From Cognatitamlana onchidii (lineage in GTDB: Bacteria > Bacteroidota > Bacteroidia > Flavobacteriales > Flavobacteriaceae), in NCBI RefSeq assembly GCF_004804355.1, contig NZ_SRWZ01000003.1, forward strand, positions 62,001 through 126,000: a stretch of DNA of 64,000 nucleotides, in the 5' to 3' direction. Below the pieces are notes generated by a model, which did not search any database, had not been told where the DNA came from, and saw only the letters and a list, made by a program, of their open reading frames with translations. Both the position numbers and the translations under genes were made by a program. Positions 35,885-44,295 of this stretch are shown piece by piece. Numbering within the stretch: position 1 is the first letter of the stretch; every line of letters starts with the position of its first letter.

Positions 35885-36670
35885 CTATTCAAAATCAATT
35901 TTATTTAAAATCAATCCAGAAGCTGGAGCAATGTAATCCATTTTAATTTTACTATCAGGCACAAGACTATCTTTAATATCTTGGAGTGTTAATTTGCCTT
36001 TGCCCACATCAATTAAAGTACCCATCATCAGTCTAATTTGATTACGCATAAAACCTTTACCTCTCACCTTAAGTAGGTATGACTTTTTTGGAAAGTAGTT
36101 AGCCGTATAAATTGTATTTTCAACCAACTCACACTTTAATATCTCGCGTGTATAAATGCCCTTATCGGTGGGTTTAAAACAGTAAGACCATAAATAATTT
36201 TCGCCCTCAAATAATTGAGCGCCTTGTTTCATCAACTCAATATCCAAATCATCAAGAATAGTAGTCATGATGGGCGCACAAAACGGGTGGCACTTTTCTC
36301 CGTTGGTAAATAGGTAGAGATATTCTTTTATTTTTGGGTTATTGATGATATTAAACTTAGCATCAACTTCTCTAATTTTTAAAGCCCTAATATCTTGAGG
36401 TAAATTATAATTAAAGAGTTCTAAAAAAACGTCTTGATCTTGAATTGGGTCTTCCAAAAACAATTCGAACGTCGCCTGTTCTGCAGACACCATGGCATCA
36501 GTTCTTCCGGAACTTAAACTTTTGAAAGGCTTACCTTCCAAAATAAAATTTAAGGTTCTATCAACCATAAGATGCAATGTTTTCACATCTGGTTGTTTTT
36601 GCCACCCATGAAAACGATATCCTAGGTATTGGATATCAATCACATAGAAATATTTTTTAGCAAATCCCAC
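35885..36670 (-). CDS. Divergent TruA-family tRNA pseudouridine synthase at the end of the his operon
   Basis: A 261-residue TruA-family protein. TruA (HisT) makes pseudouridine at tRNA positions 38-40. The family active-site motif GRTDxGVHA is altered to SSGRTDAMVSA (about residues 57-67): the catalytic Asp stays, but Gly and His are lost. Other family blocks are YLGYRFHGWQKQP (about 15-27) and GKGFMRNQIRLMMGTLIDVGKGKL near the C-terminus. The start is 6 bases after the hisIE stop, so it is read from the his promoter. A canonical truA is presumably elsewhere in the genome. Target specificity may differ from TruA. Confidence 0.85.
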   Translation of the reverse strand: MGFAKKYFYVIDIQYLGYRFHGWQKQPDVKTLHLMVDRTLNFILEGKPFKSLSSGRTDAMVSAEQATFELFLEDPIQDQDVFLELFNYNLPQDIRALKIREVDAKFNIINNPKIKEYLYLFTNGEKCHPFCAPIMTTILDDLDIELMKQGAQLFEGENYLWSYCFKPTDKGIYTREILKCELVENTIYTANYFPKKSYLLKVRGKGFMRNQIRLMMGTLIDVGKGKLTLQDIKDSLVPDSKIKMDYIAPASGLILNKIDFE

Positions 36671-36676
36671 AAATAT

Positions 36677-37270
36677 TTATTTGTGTCGTCCTTTTAATTC
36701 GTTTTCAATATCTTTTAAAGTAAATCCTTTAGCCTGGAGCAGCATGAGGTAATGAAATAGTAAATCGGCAGACTCATAAAGGAATAATTCATCATTATTA
36801 TCCATTGCTTCAATAACTGTTTCCACAGCCTCCTCTCCTACTTTTTGAGCGACTTTATTAATACCTTTTGAAAACAAACTCGCTACATATGATTTTGTAG
36901 TATCTTTATTAGCAACACGCTCAGTAATCACATCTTCTAAAGTTGAAAAGAATCCGTAAGATTGCTCATTTTCTTCTCCCCAGCAATTACCCGTTCCCTT
37001 ATGACAAGTAGGACCCACAGGATTTACAGTAATTAATAACGAATCATTATCACAATCATTTTTTATTGAAACTAGCTCTAAAAAATTACCGCTTTCTTCT
37101 CCTTTGGTCCATAAACGCTGTTTACTTCTACTAAAAAAAGTTACTTTTTTAATCTCTAAAGTTTTTTGATAAGCTTCTTCGTTCATATACCCCAGCATCA
37201 ACACATTTCTTGTTGTAGCGTCTTGAATGATTGCTGGTACTAGTCCGCTTTGATCGTATTTTATTTCCAT
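36677..37270 (-). CDS. hisI: Bifunctional phosphoribosyl-AMP cyclohydrolase / phosphoribosyl-ATP pyrophosphatase
   Basis: Performs steps 2 and 3 of histidine synthesis. Residues about 1-105 are the cyclohydrolase (NVLMLGYMN, then DCDNDSLLITVNPVGPTCHKGTGNCW with zinc and magnesium ligands), and about 110-197 the pyrophosphohydrolase (SKGINKVAQKVGEEAVETVIEAM, ESADLLFHYLMLL). I take the start at 37270 (MEIKYDQSG); an ATG at 37300 would add ten residues overlapping a palindrome. It follows hisF and precedes the TruA-like gene by 6 bases. Confidence 0.96.
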   Translation of the reverse strand: MEIKYDQSGLVPAIIQDATTRNVLMLGYMNEEAYQKTLEIKKVTFFSRSKQRLWTKGEESGNFLELVSIKNDCDNDSLLITVNPVGPTCHKGTGNCWGEENEQSYGFFSTLEDVITERVANKDTTKSYVASLFSKGINKVAQKVGEEAVETVIEAMDNNDELFLYESADLLFHYLMLLQAKGFTLKDIENELKGRHK

Positions 37271-37289
37271 AATCTTTATTTTGTTTATG

Positions 37290-37306
37290 GCTGAAATCAT
37301 TTCAGC
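37290..37306. repeat. Small palindrome at the hisF-hisI junction
   Basis: GCTGAAAT-C-ATTTCAGC is a perfect 8-1-8 inverted repeat between hisF and hisI. In the mRNA it could form a hairpin just before the hisI start. Confidence 0.5.
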
Positions 37307-37313
37307 AAGATGA

Positions 37314-38069
37314 CTAAAGTCGCACTTCTATATTATGTTTTTTCAATTCTTTTTTTAGTTTAGGAATGGGAATTTCTCCAAAGTGAAATACACTAGCTGC
37401 TAAAGCGGCATCAGATTTACCTTCTTTAAACGTATCTACAAAATGTTGCACATTACCAGCGCCACCAGAGGCTATAATTGGAATATTAAGCATCTCTGAT
37501 AGTTTAGCAAGTGATTTATTGGCGAACCCATTTTTAGTACCGTCATGATTCATTGATGTAAATAAAATTTCTCCAGCTCCGCGCTTCTCCACCTCTTTGG
37601 CCCATTCAAATAATTTGATATCTGTTGGAATGGTGCCTCCAGCAAGATGCACGAACCATTCAGCATCTATTTCTTTGGCATCAATAGCAACTACCACACA
37701 CTGACTTCCAAATTTATCCGCTAGCTCATTAACTAATTCTGGACGTTTTACTGCGGATGAATTAATAGATACTTTATCTGCGCCATTTTTTAATAAAGCA
37801 TCTACATGTTCTACACTCGATATGCCGCCACCTACCGTAAAGGGAATGTTAACTTGTTCCGCCACACGAACCACCATATCTAATGTAGTTCCTCTATTTT
37901 CTAAAGTGGCTGCAATATCTAAAAACACCAACTCGTCGGCTCCTTGGTCGGCATATTGTTTTGCCAATACTACTGGGTCTCCAGCGTCGCGTAAATCTAC
38001 AAAATTGACCCCTTTTACGGTACGTCCGTTTTTGATATCCAGACAGGGTACTATTCGCTTAGTTAACAT
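37314..38069 (-). CDS. hisF: Imidazole glycerol phosphate synthase, cyclase subunit
   Basis: TIM-barrel subunit that uses ammonia from HisH to make imidazole glycerol phosphate and AICAR. The 251-residue protein has [19 protein letters not shown] at the start, the first phosphate site VGGGISS, and the second half-barrel site ASGGAGN. Asp11 (CLDI) and Asp130 (AIDA) correspond to the catalytic pair. It overlaps the hisA end by 11 bases, so translation is coupled. Confidence 0.97.
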   Translation of the reverse strand: MLTKRIVPCLDIKNGRTVKGVNFVDLRDAGDPVVLAKQYADQGADELVFLDIAATLENRGTTLDMVVRVAEQVNIPFTVGGGISSVEHVDALLKNGADKVSINSSAVKRPELVNELADKFGSQCVVVAIDAKEIDAEWFVHLAGGTIPTDIKLFEWAKEVEKRGAGEILFTSMNHDGTKNGFANKSLAKLSEMLNIPIIASGGAGNVQHFVDTFKEGKSDAALAASVFHFGEIPIPKLKKELKKHNIEVRL

Positions 38070-38787
38070 TTACAATATAGTTTTCAAGTTGTTTAAGACT
38101 TAGTTTGTTTTCATAAATGGCCTTGCCTATTATGGTACCTTCACAGCCCAATGCTGCTAATTTTGGTAATTCGTCAAATTTTGAAATACCTCCGGAAGCT
38201 ATAAGTTTTACACCATTTAATGCTTTCAACATCTTTTTATATAAATCAAACGACGGACCTTCTAACATACCATCCTTAGCAATGTCAGTACAAATTACAT
38301 AAGACACCCCTTCCCTCATATAGTTCTCTACAAAAGGAATCAACTCTTCATTAGATTCTTCTAACCAACCACTTATGGCAATTTTTTCATTGTTAGCATC
38401 GGCACCTAAAATTATTTTATCTGCTCCAAATTTTGATAACCAACTTTTAAAAATCTCTGGTTTCTTTACGGCAATACTTCCTCCTGTAATTTGACCAGCT
38501 CCAGACTCAAACGCAATTCTTAAATCTTCATCCGTTTTTAGTCCACCGCCAAAATCAATCTTTAAATTGGTTTTAGTTGCGATGGTTTCTAAAACTTTGT
38601 GGTTTACAATATGACTTGCTTTTGCACCATCTAAATCCACTAAATGTAAATACTCAATTCCGTGATCTTCGTATTGCTTTGCAATTTCTAGTGGATTTTC
38701 GTTATATATTTTCTTTGTGCTGTAATCACCTTTGGATAACCTTACACATTTTCCTTCAATAATATCTATTGCTGGTATTATTCGCAT
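38059..38787 (-). CDS. hisA: ProFAR isomerase
   Basis: Isomerises ProFAR to PRFAR in step 4 of histidine synthesis. The 242-residue TIM barrel starts [16 protein letters not shown], carries [14 protein letters not shown] and the catalytic Asp region [12 protein letters not shown], then [10 protein letters not shown]. Its ATG sits next to a 20-base palindrome, on the far side of which lies the broken GIY-YIG gene. It overlaps hisF by 11 bases. Confidence 0.97.
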   Translation of the reverse strand: MRIIPAIDIIEGKCVRLSKGDYSTKKIYNENPLEIAKQYEDHGIEYLHLVDLDGAKASHIVNHKVLETIATKTNLKIDFGGGLKTDEDLRIAFESGAGQITGGSIAVKKPEIFKSWLSKFGADKIILGADANNEKIAISGWLEESNEELIPFVENYMREGVSYVICTDIAKDGMLEGPSFDLYKKMLKALNGVKLIASGGISKFDELPKLAALGCEGTIIGKAIYENKLSLKQLENYIVNVN

Positions 38788-38806
38788 TGATTAACTTGTT
38801 AATCAA
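38787..38806. repeat. Perfect palindrome at the hisA start
   Basis: TTGATTAAC-TT-GTTAATCAA is a perfect 9-2-9 inverted repeat beginning at the last base of the hisA ATG. It marks the 3' flank of the GIY-YIG remnant and could be a processing or insertion-boundary element. Confidence 0.5.
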
Positions 38807-38814
38807 CCCTAAAT

Positions 38815-39120
38815 TTATTTCAGGGTCTTTTTATTAATTTCTATTCTTAAAAGATTTGGATTTGATGCTTTAATCAAACTCCATTTCCATTGTTTATGCC
38901 AATTTTTTAATTGTTTTTCTTTACTTCTGGCTTCCTGCATCGCATCAAACTCTTCAAAATAAATCAAATCTAAAACATTATACTTTTAAGTAACTAAAGC
39001 TCCTTTTCCGTTTAAATGTTCACTTAATCTTTGTTTTAGGTTTTCGGTATATCCAACATAATAATACCGTTCTATTTTTATTTGATAATTTGTACCATTA
39101 ATATTTAGCCATTTGCAAAG
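38815..39120 (-). pseudogene. Broken GIY-YIG endonuclease gene inside the his operon
   Basis: Reading the minus strand gives YQIKIERYYYVGYTENLKQ, then RLSEHLNGKGALVT, an in-frame TAA, and then KYNVLDLIYFEEFDAM and EARSKEKQLKNWHKQWKWSL before a stop at 38815-38817. These are the successive blocks of small UvrC-N/GIY-YIG nucleases (YYVGYTxNLxxRLxEH; LIYFE; EAxxREKQLKxW). There is no ATG in frame before the conserved region; a TGA precedes it. The first GIY strand is degraded. So the gene is dead by at least one premature stop and a damaged start. It lies between hisH and hisA in operon orientation. Confidence 0.8.
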
Positions 39121-39121
39121 A

Positions 39122-39141
39122 TCCTGAAAACAAGTTCAGGA
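39122..39141. repeat. Palindromic element flanking the GIY-YIG remnant
   Basis: TCCTGAA (39122-39128) and TTCAGGA (39135-39141) form a perfect 7-base hairpin around AACAAG, immediately upstream of the GIY-YIG remnant and 6 bases from the hisH stop. The sequence recalls CCTGAACTTGTTTCAGG-type elements that I remember from Bacteroidota intergenic regions; that resemblance is from memory only. Confidence 0.5.
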
Positions 39142-39146
39142 CGATT

Positions 39147-39728
39147 CTAAAGGTTCAAAAAATTCTCGAGAATTTTTGCTCCCTTAGAACCACTCTTCTC
39201 AGGATGAAATTGCGTTCCATAAAAATTCTCATGTTGCAACGCCGACGCATAATTAATACCATAATCTGTTTTTGCTATGGTTTCATTACAATGTTCTGCA
39301 TAATAGCTATGTACTAAATACATATACTCACTTTCCTTAATGTCTTTAAATAAATCTGACTTTAAATCTTTAATAACATTCCACCCCATTTGAGGTACTT
39401 TCACATCATCTGAAAACCGTTTAACGTTGGTTTGGAAAATACCTAAACCGATGGTGTTACCTTCTTCAGTATGTAAACACATTAATTGCATACCTAAACA
39501 AATACCTAATACTGGTTGTTTCAAATTAGGAATCAGTTTATCTAAACCACTTTCCTTAAGCATTTCCATTGCAGAACTTGCTTCTCCTACGCCTGGAAAT
39601 ATTACTTTATCAGCAGCTTTAATTTCTTCTGGATCGTTTGACAGCAAAGTATCATACCCTAAACGTTTAAAAGCAAATTGAATGCTTTTTATGTTTCCTG
39701 CGCCGTAATCTATTATAACTAATTTCAT
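39147..39728 (-). CDS. hisH: Imidazole glycerol phosphate synthase, glutaminase subunit
   Basis: Glutamine amidotransferase that supplies ammonia to HisF. The 193-residue protein has IIDYGAGNIKSIQFA, IFPGVGEA, the nucleophile block PVLGICLGMQLM (Cys), and the His-Glu pair in GTQFHPEKSG. A repeat-like spacer of 68 bases separates it from hisB upstream. Downstream lies the decayed GIY-YIG gene, before hisA. Confidence 0.97.
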   Translation of the reverse strand: MKLVIIDYGAGNIKSIQFAFKRLGYDTLLSNDPEEIKAADKVIFPGVGEASSAMEMLKESGLDKLIPNLKQPVLGICLGMQLMCLHTEEGNTIGLGIFQTNVKRFSDDVKVPQMGWNVIKDLKSDLFKDIKESEYMYLVHSYYAEHCNETIAKTDYGINYASALQHENFYGTQFHPEKSGSKGAKILENFLNL

Positions 39729-39733
39729 TTATA

Positions 39734-39764
39734 AGCTCTTGGCTTTTTGCTCTCAGCTATTAGC
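39734..39764. repeat. Dispersed repeat copy 1, hisB-hisH spacer
   Basis: A 31-base segment (starting AGCTCTTGGCT and ending AGCTATTAGC) matches the spacer copy at 40942-40972 at 25 of 31 positions. It lies just before the hisH start codon. Confidence 0.6.
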
Positions 39765-39796
39765 AAAATGCTAGTAACTAAAGGCTAAAAGCTATT

Positions 39797-40933
39797 TTAC
39801 AACATTCCTTTTGTGCTTGGTAAAAACATCTTGTTGGTATCACGTTTTACCGCCATTTTCATCGCTTTAGCAAAGGCTTTAAAAATACCTTCAATTTTAT
39901 GATGCTCATTAACGCCTTCTGCTTTTATGTTTAAGTTACATTTCGCACCATCGGTAAACGATTTAAATAAATGAAAAAACATTTCGGTAGGCATATCTCC
40001 TATCTTTTCGCGTTTAAATTCTGCATCCCATTCTAACCAATTTCTCCCTCCAAAATCTACAGCTACTTGTGCTAAGCAATCGTCCATTGGTAAACAAAAA
40101 CCATAGCGCTCGATACCTAATTTATCACCTAAGGCTTTATTAAATAATTCACCAAGAGCTATCATGGTGTCTTCAATGGTATGATGTTCGTCAACTTCTA
40201 AATCCCCATCAACTTTAATGGTTAAATCCATGGCACCATGGCGCCCGATTTGGTCTAGCATATGATCGAAAAAAGATAAACCTGTGTCGATATTATTCTT
40301 ACCAGACCCATCCAGGTTTAATTTTATATAAATCTGAGTTTCATTAGTATTACGTGTTATTTCCTTAACTCTTGATTTAAGTTTTAAAAACTCATATATT
40401 TCTTTCCAATCTGTACTTGTTAAAGCAATACAGTCTGTAATATCTTGTTTAGATGTTTCAATTTCATCGATTCCTAATTCTGGGTCTTTGGCCATAAAAA
40501 CACCTTTAGCTCCAAGGTTTTTTGCTAACTCCATATCGGTAATTCTATCACCTAAAACGAAGGAGCTCTCTAAGTCATAGTCTTCAGAAAAGTACTGGGT
40601 TAACAATCCAGTTCTTGGTTTACGTGTATTCGCATTTTCATGTGGAAACGTTTTATCAATATGAATTGCAGAAAACTCCACTCCTTCTTTTTTAAAGGCA
40701 TCAATAATTTTATTTTGAGCAGGCCAAAACGTGTTTTCAGGAAAACTATCTGTCCCTAACCCATCTTGATTGGTAACCATAACCAATTCATAATCCAACT
40801 CACTGGCAATTTTCGCCATGTATTGAAATACCTTTGGGTAATATTCTAACTTCTCTAAACTATCTAATTGATAGTCTACAGGTGGTTCTAAAACTAATGT
40901 TCCGTCTCTGTCTATAAATAATACTTTTTTCAT
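39797..40933 (-). CDS. hisB: Bifunctional histidinol-phosphatase / imidazoleglycerol-phosphate dehydratase
   Basis: Two enzymes in 378 residues. The N-terminal HAD phosphatase (about 1-165) has [16 protein letters not shown] and a metal-site KPRTGLL, plus [14 protein letters not shown]. The C-terminal dehydratase (about 190-378) has [28 protein letters not shown], and [20 protein letters not shown] with manganese-binding histidines. The fused form is usual for Bacteroidota and enterics. It lies between hisC and hisH with repeat-like spacers on each side. Confidence 0.97.
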   Translation of the reverse strand: MKKVLFIDRDGTLVLEPPVDYQLDSLEKLEYYPKVFQYMAKIASELDYELVMVTNQDGLGTDSFPENTFWPAQNKIIDAFKKEGVEFSAIHIDKTFPHENANTRKPRTGLLTQYFSEDYDLESSFVLGDRITDMELAKNLGAKGVFMAKDPELGIDEIETSKQDITDCIALTSTDWKEIYEFLKLKSRVKEITRNTNETQIYIKLNLDGSGKNNIDTGLSFFDHMLDQIGRHGAMDLTIKVDGDLEVDEHHTIEDTMIALGELFNKALGDKLGIERYGFCLPMDDCLAQVAVDFGGRNWLEWDAEFKREKIGDMPTEMFFHLFKSFTDGAKCNLNIKAEGVNEHHKIEGIFKAFAKAMKMAVKRDTNKMFLPSTKGML

Positions 40934-40941
40934 TGCTTTAT

Positions 40942-40972
40942 AGCTTTTGGCTATTGGCAGTTAGCTATTAGC
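40942..40972. repeat. Dispersed repeat copy 2, hisC-hisB spacer
   Basis: A 31-base segment, AGCTTTTGGCTATTGGC onward to AGCTATTAGC, related to 39734-39764. It includes TTAGCT-ATT-AGCTAA (40961-40975), a perfect 6-3-6 inverted repeat, just before the hisB start. Confidence 0.6.
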
Positions 40973-40985
40973 TAATTTCCAACAG

Positions 40986-42020
40986 CTATAACATTTTCAT
41001 AACTTCAATTAATTTTTCATTTTCAGCTTCAGTTCCAACTGTAAAACGCAAACAATTTTCACAACCAGGTTGAGTTGTTCTATTTCTAATTACAATCCCC
41101 TTTTCAATCAACTGATTGTAACGTTTCGTGGCATCATCAACTTTAGCTAAAACAAAATTCGCATCGGTTGGATAAATTTTAGACACAAAATTTATCTCTT
41201 TTAACTTCTCAGTCAAAACATCACGTTCCCTCAAAATATCTGCAACTTGTTGTTTTGTAATTTCATTTTGCTCTAATTGAGCAATCGCTTTTTTTTGAGT
41301 TAATTCGTTGACGTTGTAAGGGGGTTTAATTCTATTTAAAATAGATATGATTTCTTCTGAAGCATAACAAATACCTAATCTAATTCCTGCCATTCCATAG
41401 GCTTTAGATAAGGTTTGAGTCACAATTAAATTTGGAAATTCTTCTAATCTACTCGCCCAACTTTCTTCATTCGAAAAATCAATATAAGCCTCATCAATCA
41501 CTACAATACCTTTAAACTCCTTGATTAGCCTTTCAATGGATTTAGCCTTAAAACTATTGCCTGTAGGATTGTTTGGTGAACAAAGGAATAACAATTTGGA
41601 ATTAGCATCTGCTATATCCAATATAGCGTCGACTCTTGGCTCAAAATTAGCATCTAATTCGACACGTTTTATACCAATAGCATTAATGTTGGCCAATACG
41701 CTATACATGCCGTAAGTTGGTGGCAGTATGATAATACTATCTTGATTTGGTTCACAAAAGGCACGGTAAATCAAATCTAATACTTCATCGCTTCCATTTC
41801 CTAAAAGTATATTTTTTTGGGGAATAGACTTGATTTTTGAAAGCAAGGATTTAACTGTACGTTGTTGCGGGTCAGGATACCTGTTCACACCATTCTCAAA
41901 CGGATTTTCGTTTGCATCCAAAAACACCATATCGTCGCTATTACCCTGATATTCATCTCTTGCCGATGAATAGGGTTTTAGTGCCTTTACGTTTGGTCTT
42001 ATTAAATCTTGAATATTCAT
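40986..42020 (-). CDS. hisC: Histidinol-phosphate aminotransferase
   Basis: PLP fold-type I aminotransferase for step 7 of histidine synthesis. The 344-residue protein shows DANENPFENGVNRYPDPQQ, LGNGSDEVLDL, CSPNNPTGN, VIDEAYIDFS and the PLP-lysine block TQTLSKAYGMAGIRLG. It overlaps hisD by 4 bases (start ATGA), indicating coupled translation. Confidence 0.97.
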   Translation of the reverse strand: MNIQDLIRPNVKALKPYSSARDEYQGNSDDMVFLDANENPFENGVNRYPDPQQRTVKSLLSKIKSIPQKNILLGNGSDEVLDLIYRAFCEPNQDSIIILPPTYGMYSVLANINAIGIKRVELDANFEPRVDAILDIADANSKLLFLCSPNNPTGNSFKAKSIERLIKEFKGIVVIDEAYIDFSNEESWASRLEEFPNLIVTQTLSKAYGMAGIRLGICYASEEIISILNRIKPPYNVNELTQKKAIAQLEQNEITKQQVADILRERDVLTEKLKEINFVSKIYPTDANFVLAKVDDATKRYNQLIEKGIVIRNRTTQPGCENCLRFTVGTEAENEKLIEVMKML

Positions 42021-43303
42021 GACTTCAAATCCTTTAATCGAATGCTTACCGCATTTTTGTGTGCCTGTAAACCTTCTGCTTTCGCCATTAACTCAATAGT
42101 TTCTCCTATATTCAAAAGCCCTTCTTTTGATATTTTCTGAAAGGTCATACTTTTCATGAAACTATCTAGATTCACTCCAGAATAAGCTTTTGAAAATCCA
42201 TTTGTTGGTAATGTATGATTGGTTCCTGAGGCATAATCTCCAGCACTTTCAGGCGTATAATCACCAATAAATACAGAGCCTGCATTACATATACCATCAA
42301 TATATAAATCTTCATTTTTACAGCAGATGATAAAGTGCTCTGGTCCGTACTCATCAATCATATCCAATGCTTTTTCATCAGTATCAACATAAATCAATTT
42401 TGAATTTGCAATTGCTTTTTCTGCTATGGCTTTACGTGGTAAAACAGCTAATTGCTTTTCAACTTCTTCTTCTACTTCATCTATAATGTGCTTTGAAGTA
42501 GACACTAAAATCACCTGGCTATCTGTACCATGCTCTGCCTGACTTAAAAGGTCTGATGCTATATAAGCCGGATTAGCAGATTCATCAGCAACCACCAATA
42601 ATTCGCTAGGGCCAGCAGGCATATCAATTGCTACACCATACTTAGTAGCAATTTGTTTAGCTACGGTTACAAACTGATTTCCTGGCCCAAATATTTTGTA
42701 AACCTTAGGAATGGTTGTTGTCCCGAAGGTTAAACCTGCAATGGCTTGAATACCACCAACTTTAATAATTTTTGTTACACCACACAGTTGTGCAGCAAAT
42801 AAAATTTCAGGAGCCAATGCGCCTTGTTTATTGGGTGGCGAACACAAAATAATTTCCTTACAGCCCGCTATTTGTGCAGGGACAGCCAACATTAATACCG
42901 TTGAAAACAATGGTGCCGTTCCTCCTGGAATATAAAGACCTACCTTCTGTATGGGTCTTTTCTCTTGCCAGCAATCTACACCATTCGTTGTTTCAATAGT
43001 TACTTTTGATGTTTTTTGGGCAGCATGAAACACTTCAATATTTTGCTTTGCTTGCTTTATGGCATTCTTTAATTTCTCAGGAACTTTTTTAACAGCTTTT
43101 TCAATTTCTATGGAGGTAACAACATGAGATTCTAAAACAATTTCATCAAATTTAGCAGTGTATTCGCTAATAGCCAGATCTCCTCGTTCTGAAACATCAT
43201 TAAAAATTTGAGTCACTATACCTTCAATATCCCCAACAGTTTGTGTTGGACGCTTTAAGATTTTAGACCAGCTGTTTCTATTTGGATTTTCAATTTTTTG
43301 CAT
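42017..43303 (-). CDS. hisD: Histidinol dehydrogenase
   Basis: Zinc enzyme that oxidises histidinol to histidine in two NAD-linked steps. The 428-residue protein has VGLYIPGGTAPLFSTVLMLAVPAQIAGC, IFGPGNQFVTVAKQ, IDMPAGPSELLV, LLSQAEHGTDSQ (zinc/catalytic His) and GPEHFIICC. It follows hisG by a 25-base repeat-like spacer and overlaps hisC by 4 bases. Confidence 0.97.
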   Translation of the reverse strand: MQKIENPNRNSWSKILKRPTQTVGDIEGIVTQIFNDVSERGDLAISEYTAKFDEIVLESHVVTSIEIEKAVKKVPEKLKNAIKQAKQNIEVFHAAQKTSKVTIETTNGVDCWQEKRPIQKVGLYIPGGTAPLFSTVLMLAVPAQIAGCKEIILCSPPNKQGALAPEILFAAQLCGVTKIIKVGGIQAIAGLTFGTTTIPKVYKIFGPGNQFVTVAKQIATKYGVAIDMPAGPSELLVVADESANPAYIASDLLSQAEHGTDSQVILVSTSKHIIDEVEEEVEKQLAVLPRKAIAEKAIANSKLIYVDTDEKALDMIDEYGPEHFIICCKNEDLYIDGICNAGSVFIGDYTPESAGDYASGTNHTLPTNGFSKAYSGVNLDSFMKSMTFQKISKEGLLNIGETIELMAKAEGLQAHKNAVSIRLKDLKS

Positions 43304-43306
43304 TTA

Positions 43307-43331
43307 AATAGGCTTTTACTAATAGCTATTA
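43307..43331. repeat. Dispersed repeat copy 3, hisG-hisD spacer (shortened)
   Basis: On the minus strand this spacer reads TAATAGCTATTAGTAAAAGCC before the hisD start, matching the TAATAGCT...AAAAGCC pattern of the hisB-hisH and hisC-hisB spacers with an internal deletion. Confidence 0.4.
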
Positions 43332-44186
43332 TAACACCATTTTTTCGATAGGACATACTAAAATACCTTGTGCGCCTTTAGCTTTTAGATCGTCAATAAC
43401 ATCCCAAAACTGGTTTTTGCTTATTACCGAGTGAATGGAGCTCCAACCTTCTTCTGCTAAAGGTAAAACAGTAGGACTCTTCATTCCTGGAAGTACATCA
43501 ATAATTTCCTTAACTTTTTCATTAGGTGCATTGAGCAACACATACTTAGAATTTCTTCCTTTTAAAACCGATTTAATTCTAAATTGAATCTTCTCTAAGA
43601 TAACTTGTCTTTCATCATCTAATTTGGGAGATACCGCCAGCACAGCTTCAGATTTTAAAATCGTGTCGACTTCTTTTAAATTGTTTTTAAACAGCGTACT
43701 TCCACTAGACACAATATCGCAAATAGCATCTGCAAGTCCAATATTTGGTGCAATTTCAACAGAACCATTAATAATGTGCAAATTTGCATTGACGCCATTT
43801 TTATCAAGAAACATTTGTACCGTATTAGGATAAGAAGTTGCAATACGCTTACCTTCCAAGTCTTTTATACTATTGTAATTATAGGCCTTTGGTACTGCAA
43901 TACAAACACGACAGGTGGAAAATCCTAGTTTTTCAACCACACCAATACCTTCTCCTTTTTCGATTAAAACATTTTCTCCAATAATGGCAGCATCTACTAC
44001 ACCATCCTTTAAATATTGAGGTATATCACCATTTCTTAGATAAAACACTTCAACAGGAAACCCTTTAGCAGAAGCTTTTAATTGGTCTTTTCCGTTTTCA
44101 ATAGAAATACCAATATCCTTTAATAGTCTCATCGAATCCTCGTTTAATCGACCCGATTTTTGAACTGCAATCCTTAGTTTACTCAT
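43329..44186 (-). CDS. hisG: ATP phosphoribosyltransferase (long, regulatory form)
   Basis: First and committed step of histidine synthesis, joining ATP and PRPP. The 285-residue length and the C-terminal ACT-like HisG_C domain (KAKGAQGILVCPIEKMVL at the end) show the long hexameric form, which is feedback-inhibited by histidine and needs no HisZ. Other blocks are RIAVQKSGRLNEDS, YLRNGDIPQYLKDGVVDAAIIGE and DIVSSGSTLFKNNL. I choose the ATG at 44186 (MSKLRIAVQ); an ATG at 44213 would add nine residues. It is the first structural gene of the his operon, 36 bases after the attenuator stem. Confidence 0.96.
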   Translation of the reverse strand: MSKLRIAVQKSGRLNEDSMRLLKDIGISIENGKDQLKASAKGFPVEVFYLRNGDIPQYLKDGVVDAAIIGENVLIEKGEGIGVVEKLGFSTCRVCIAVPKAYNYNSIKDLEGKRIATSYPNTVQMFLDKNGVNANLHIINGSVEIAPNIGLADAICDIVSSGSTLFKNNLKEVDTILKSEAVLAVSPKLDDERQVILEKIQFRIKSVLKGRNSKYVLLNAPNEKVKEIIDVLPGMKSPTVLPLAEEGWSSIHSVISKNQFWDVIDDLKAKGAQGILVCPIEKMVL

Positions 44187-44235
44187 TTTGTTCTTTTTAT
44201 GAGTTTGAAACAATCGTGTTAGATTTTAAAAATAA

Positions 44236-44264
44236 AAACCCGCTTGATTGTCTCAAACGGGTTT
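44236..44264 (-). terminator. his attenuator terminator
   Basis: On the minus strand AAACCCG...CGGGTTT with an inner TTGA/TCAA pairing forms a GC-containing hairpin followed directly by TTTTTATTTTT. It lies between the leader peptide and hisG. The 5' arm can instead pair with the end of the leader (TCTCAAGCG at 44310-44302 with CGTTTGAGA at 44259-44251, nine pairs including one G-T), which would form an antiterminator. Confidence 0.85.
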
Positions 44265-44295
44265 AAAATATATGTTGATTTTATTCAATACATTT

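Noticed and set aside
38815-39120. Intact GIY-YIG gene
   Set aside because: The frame has an internal TAA after ALVT, no ATG, and an upstream TGA; only a remnant is supported.
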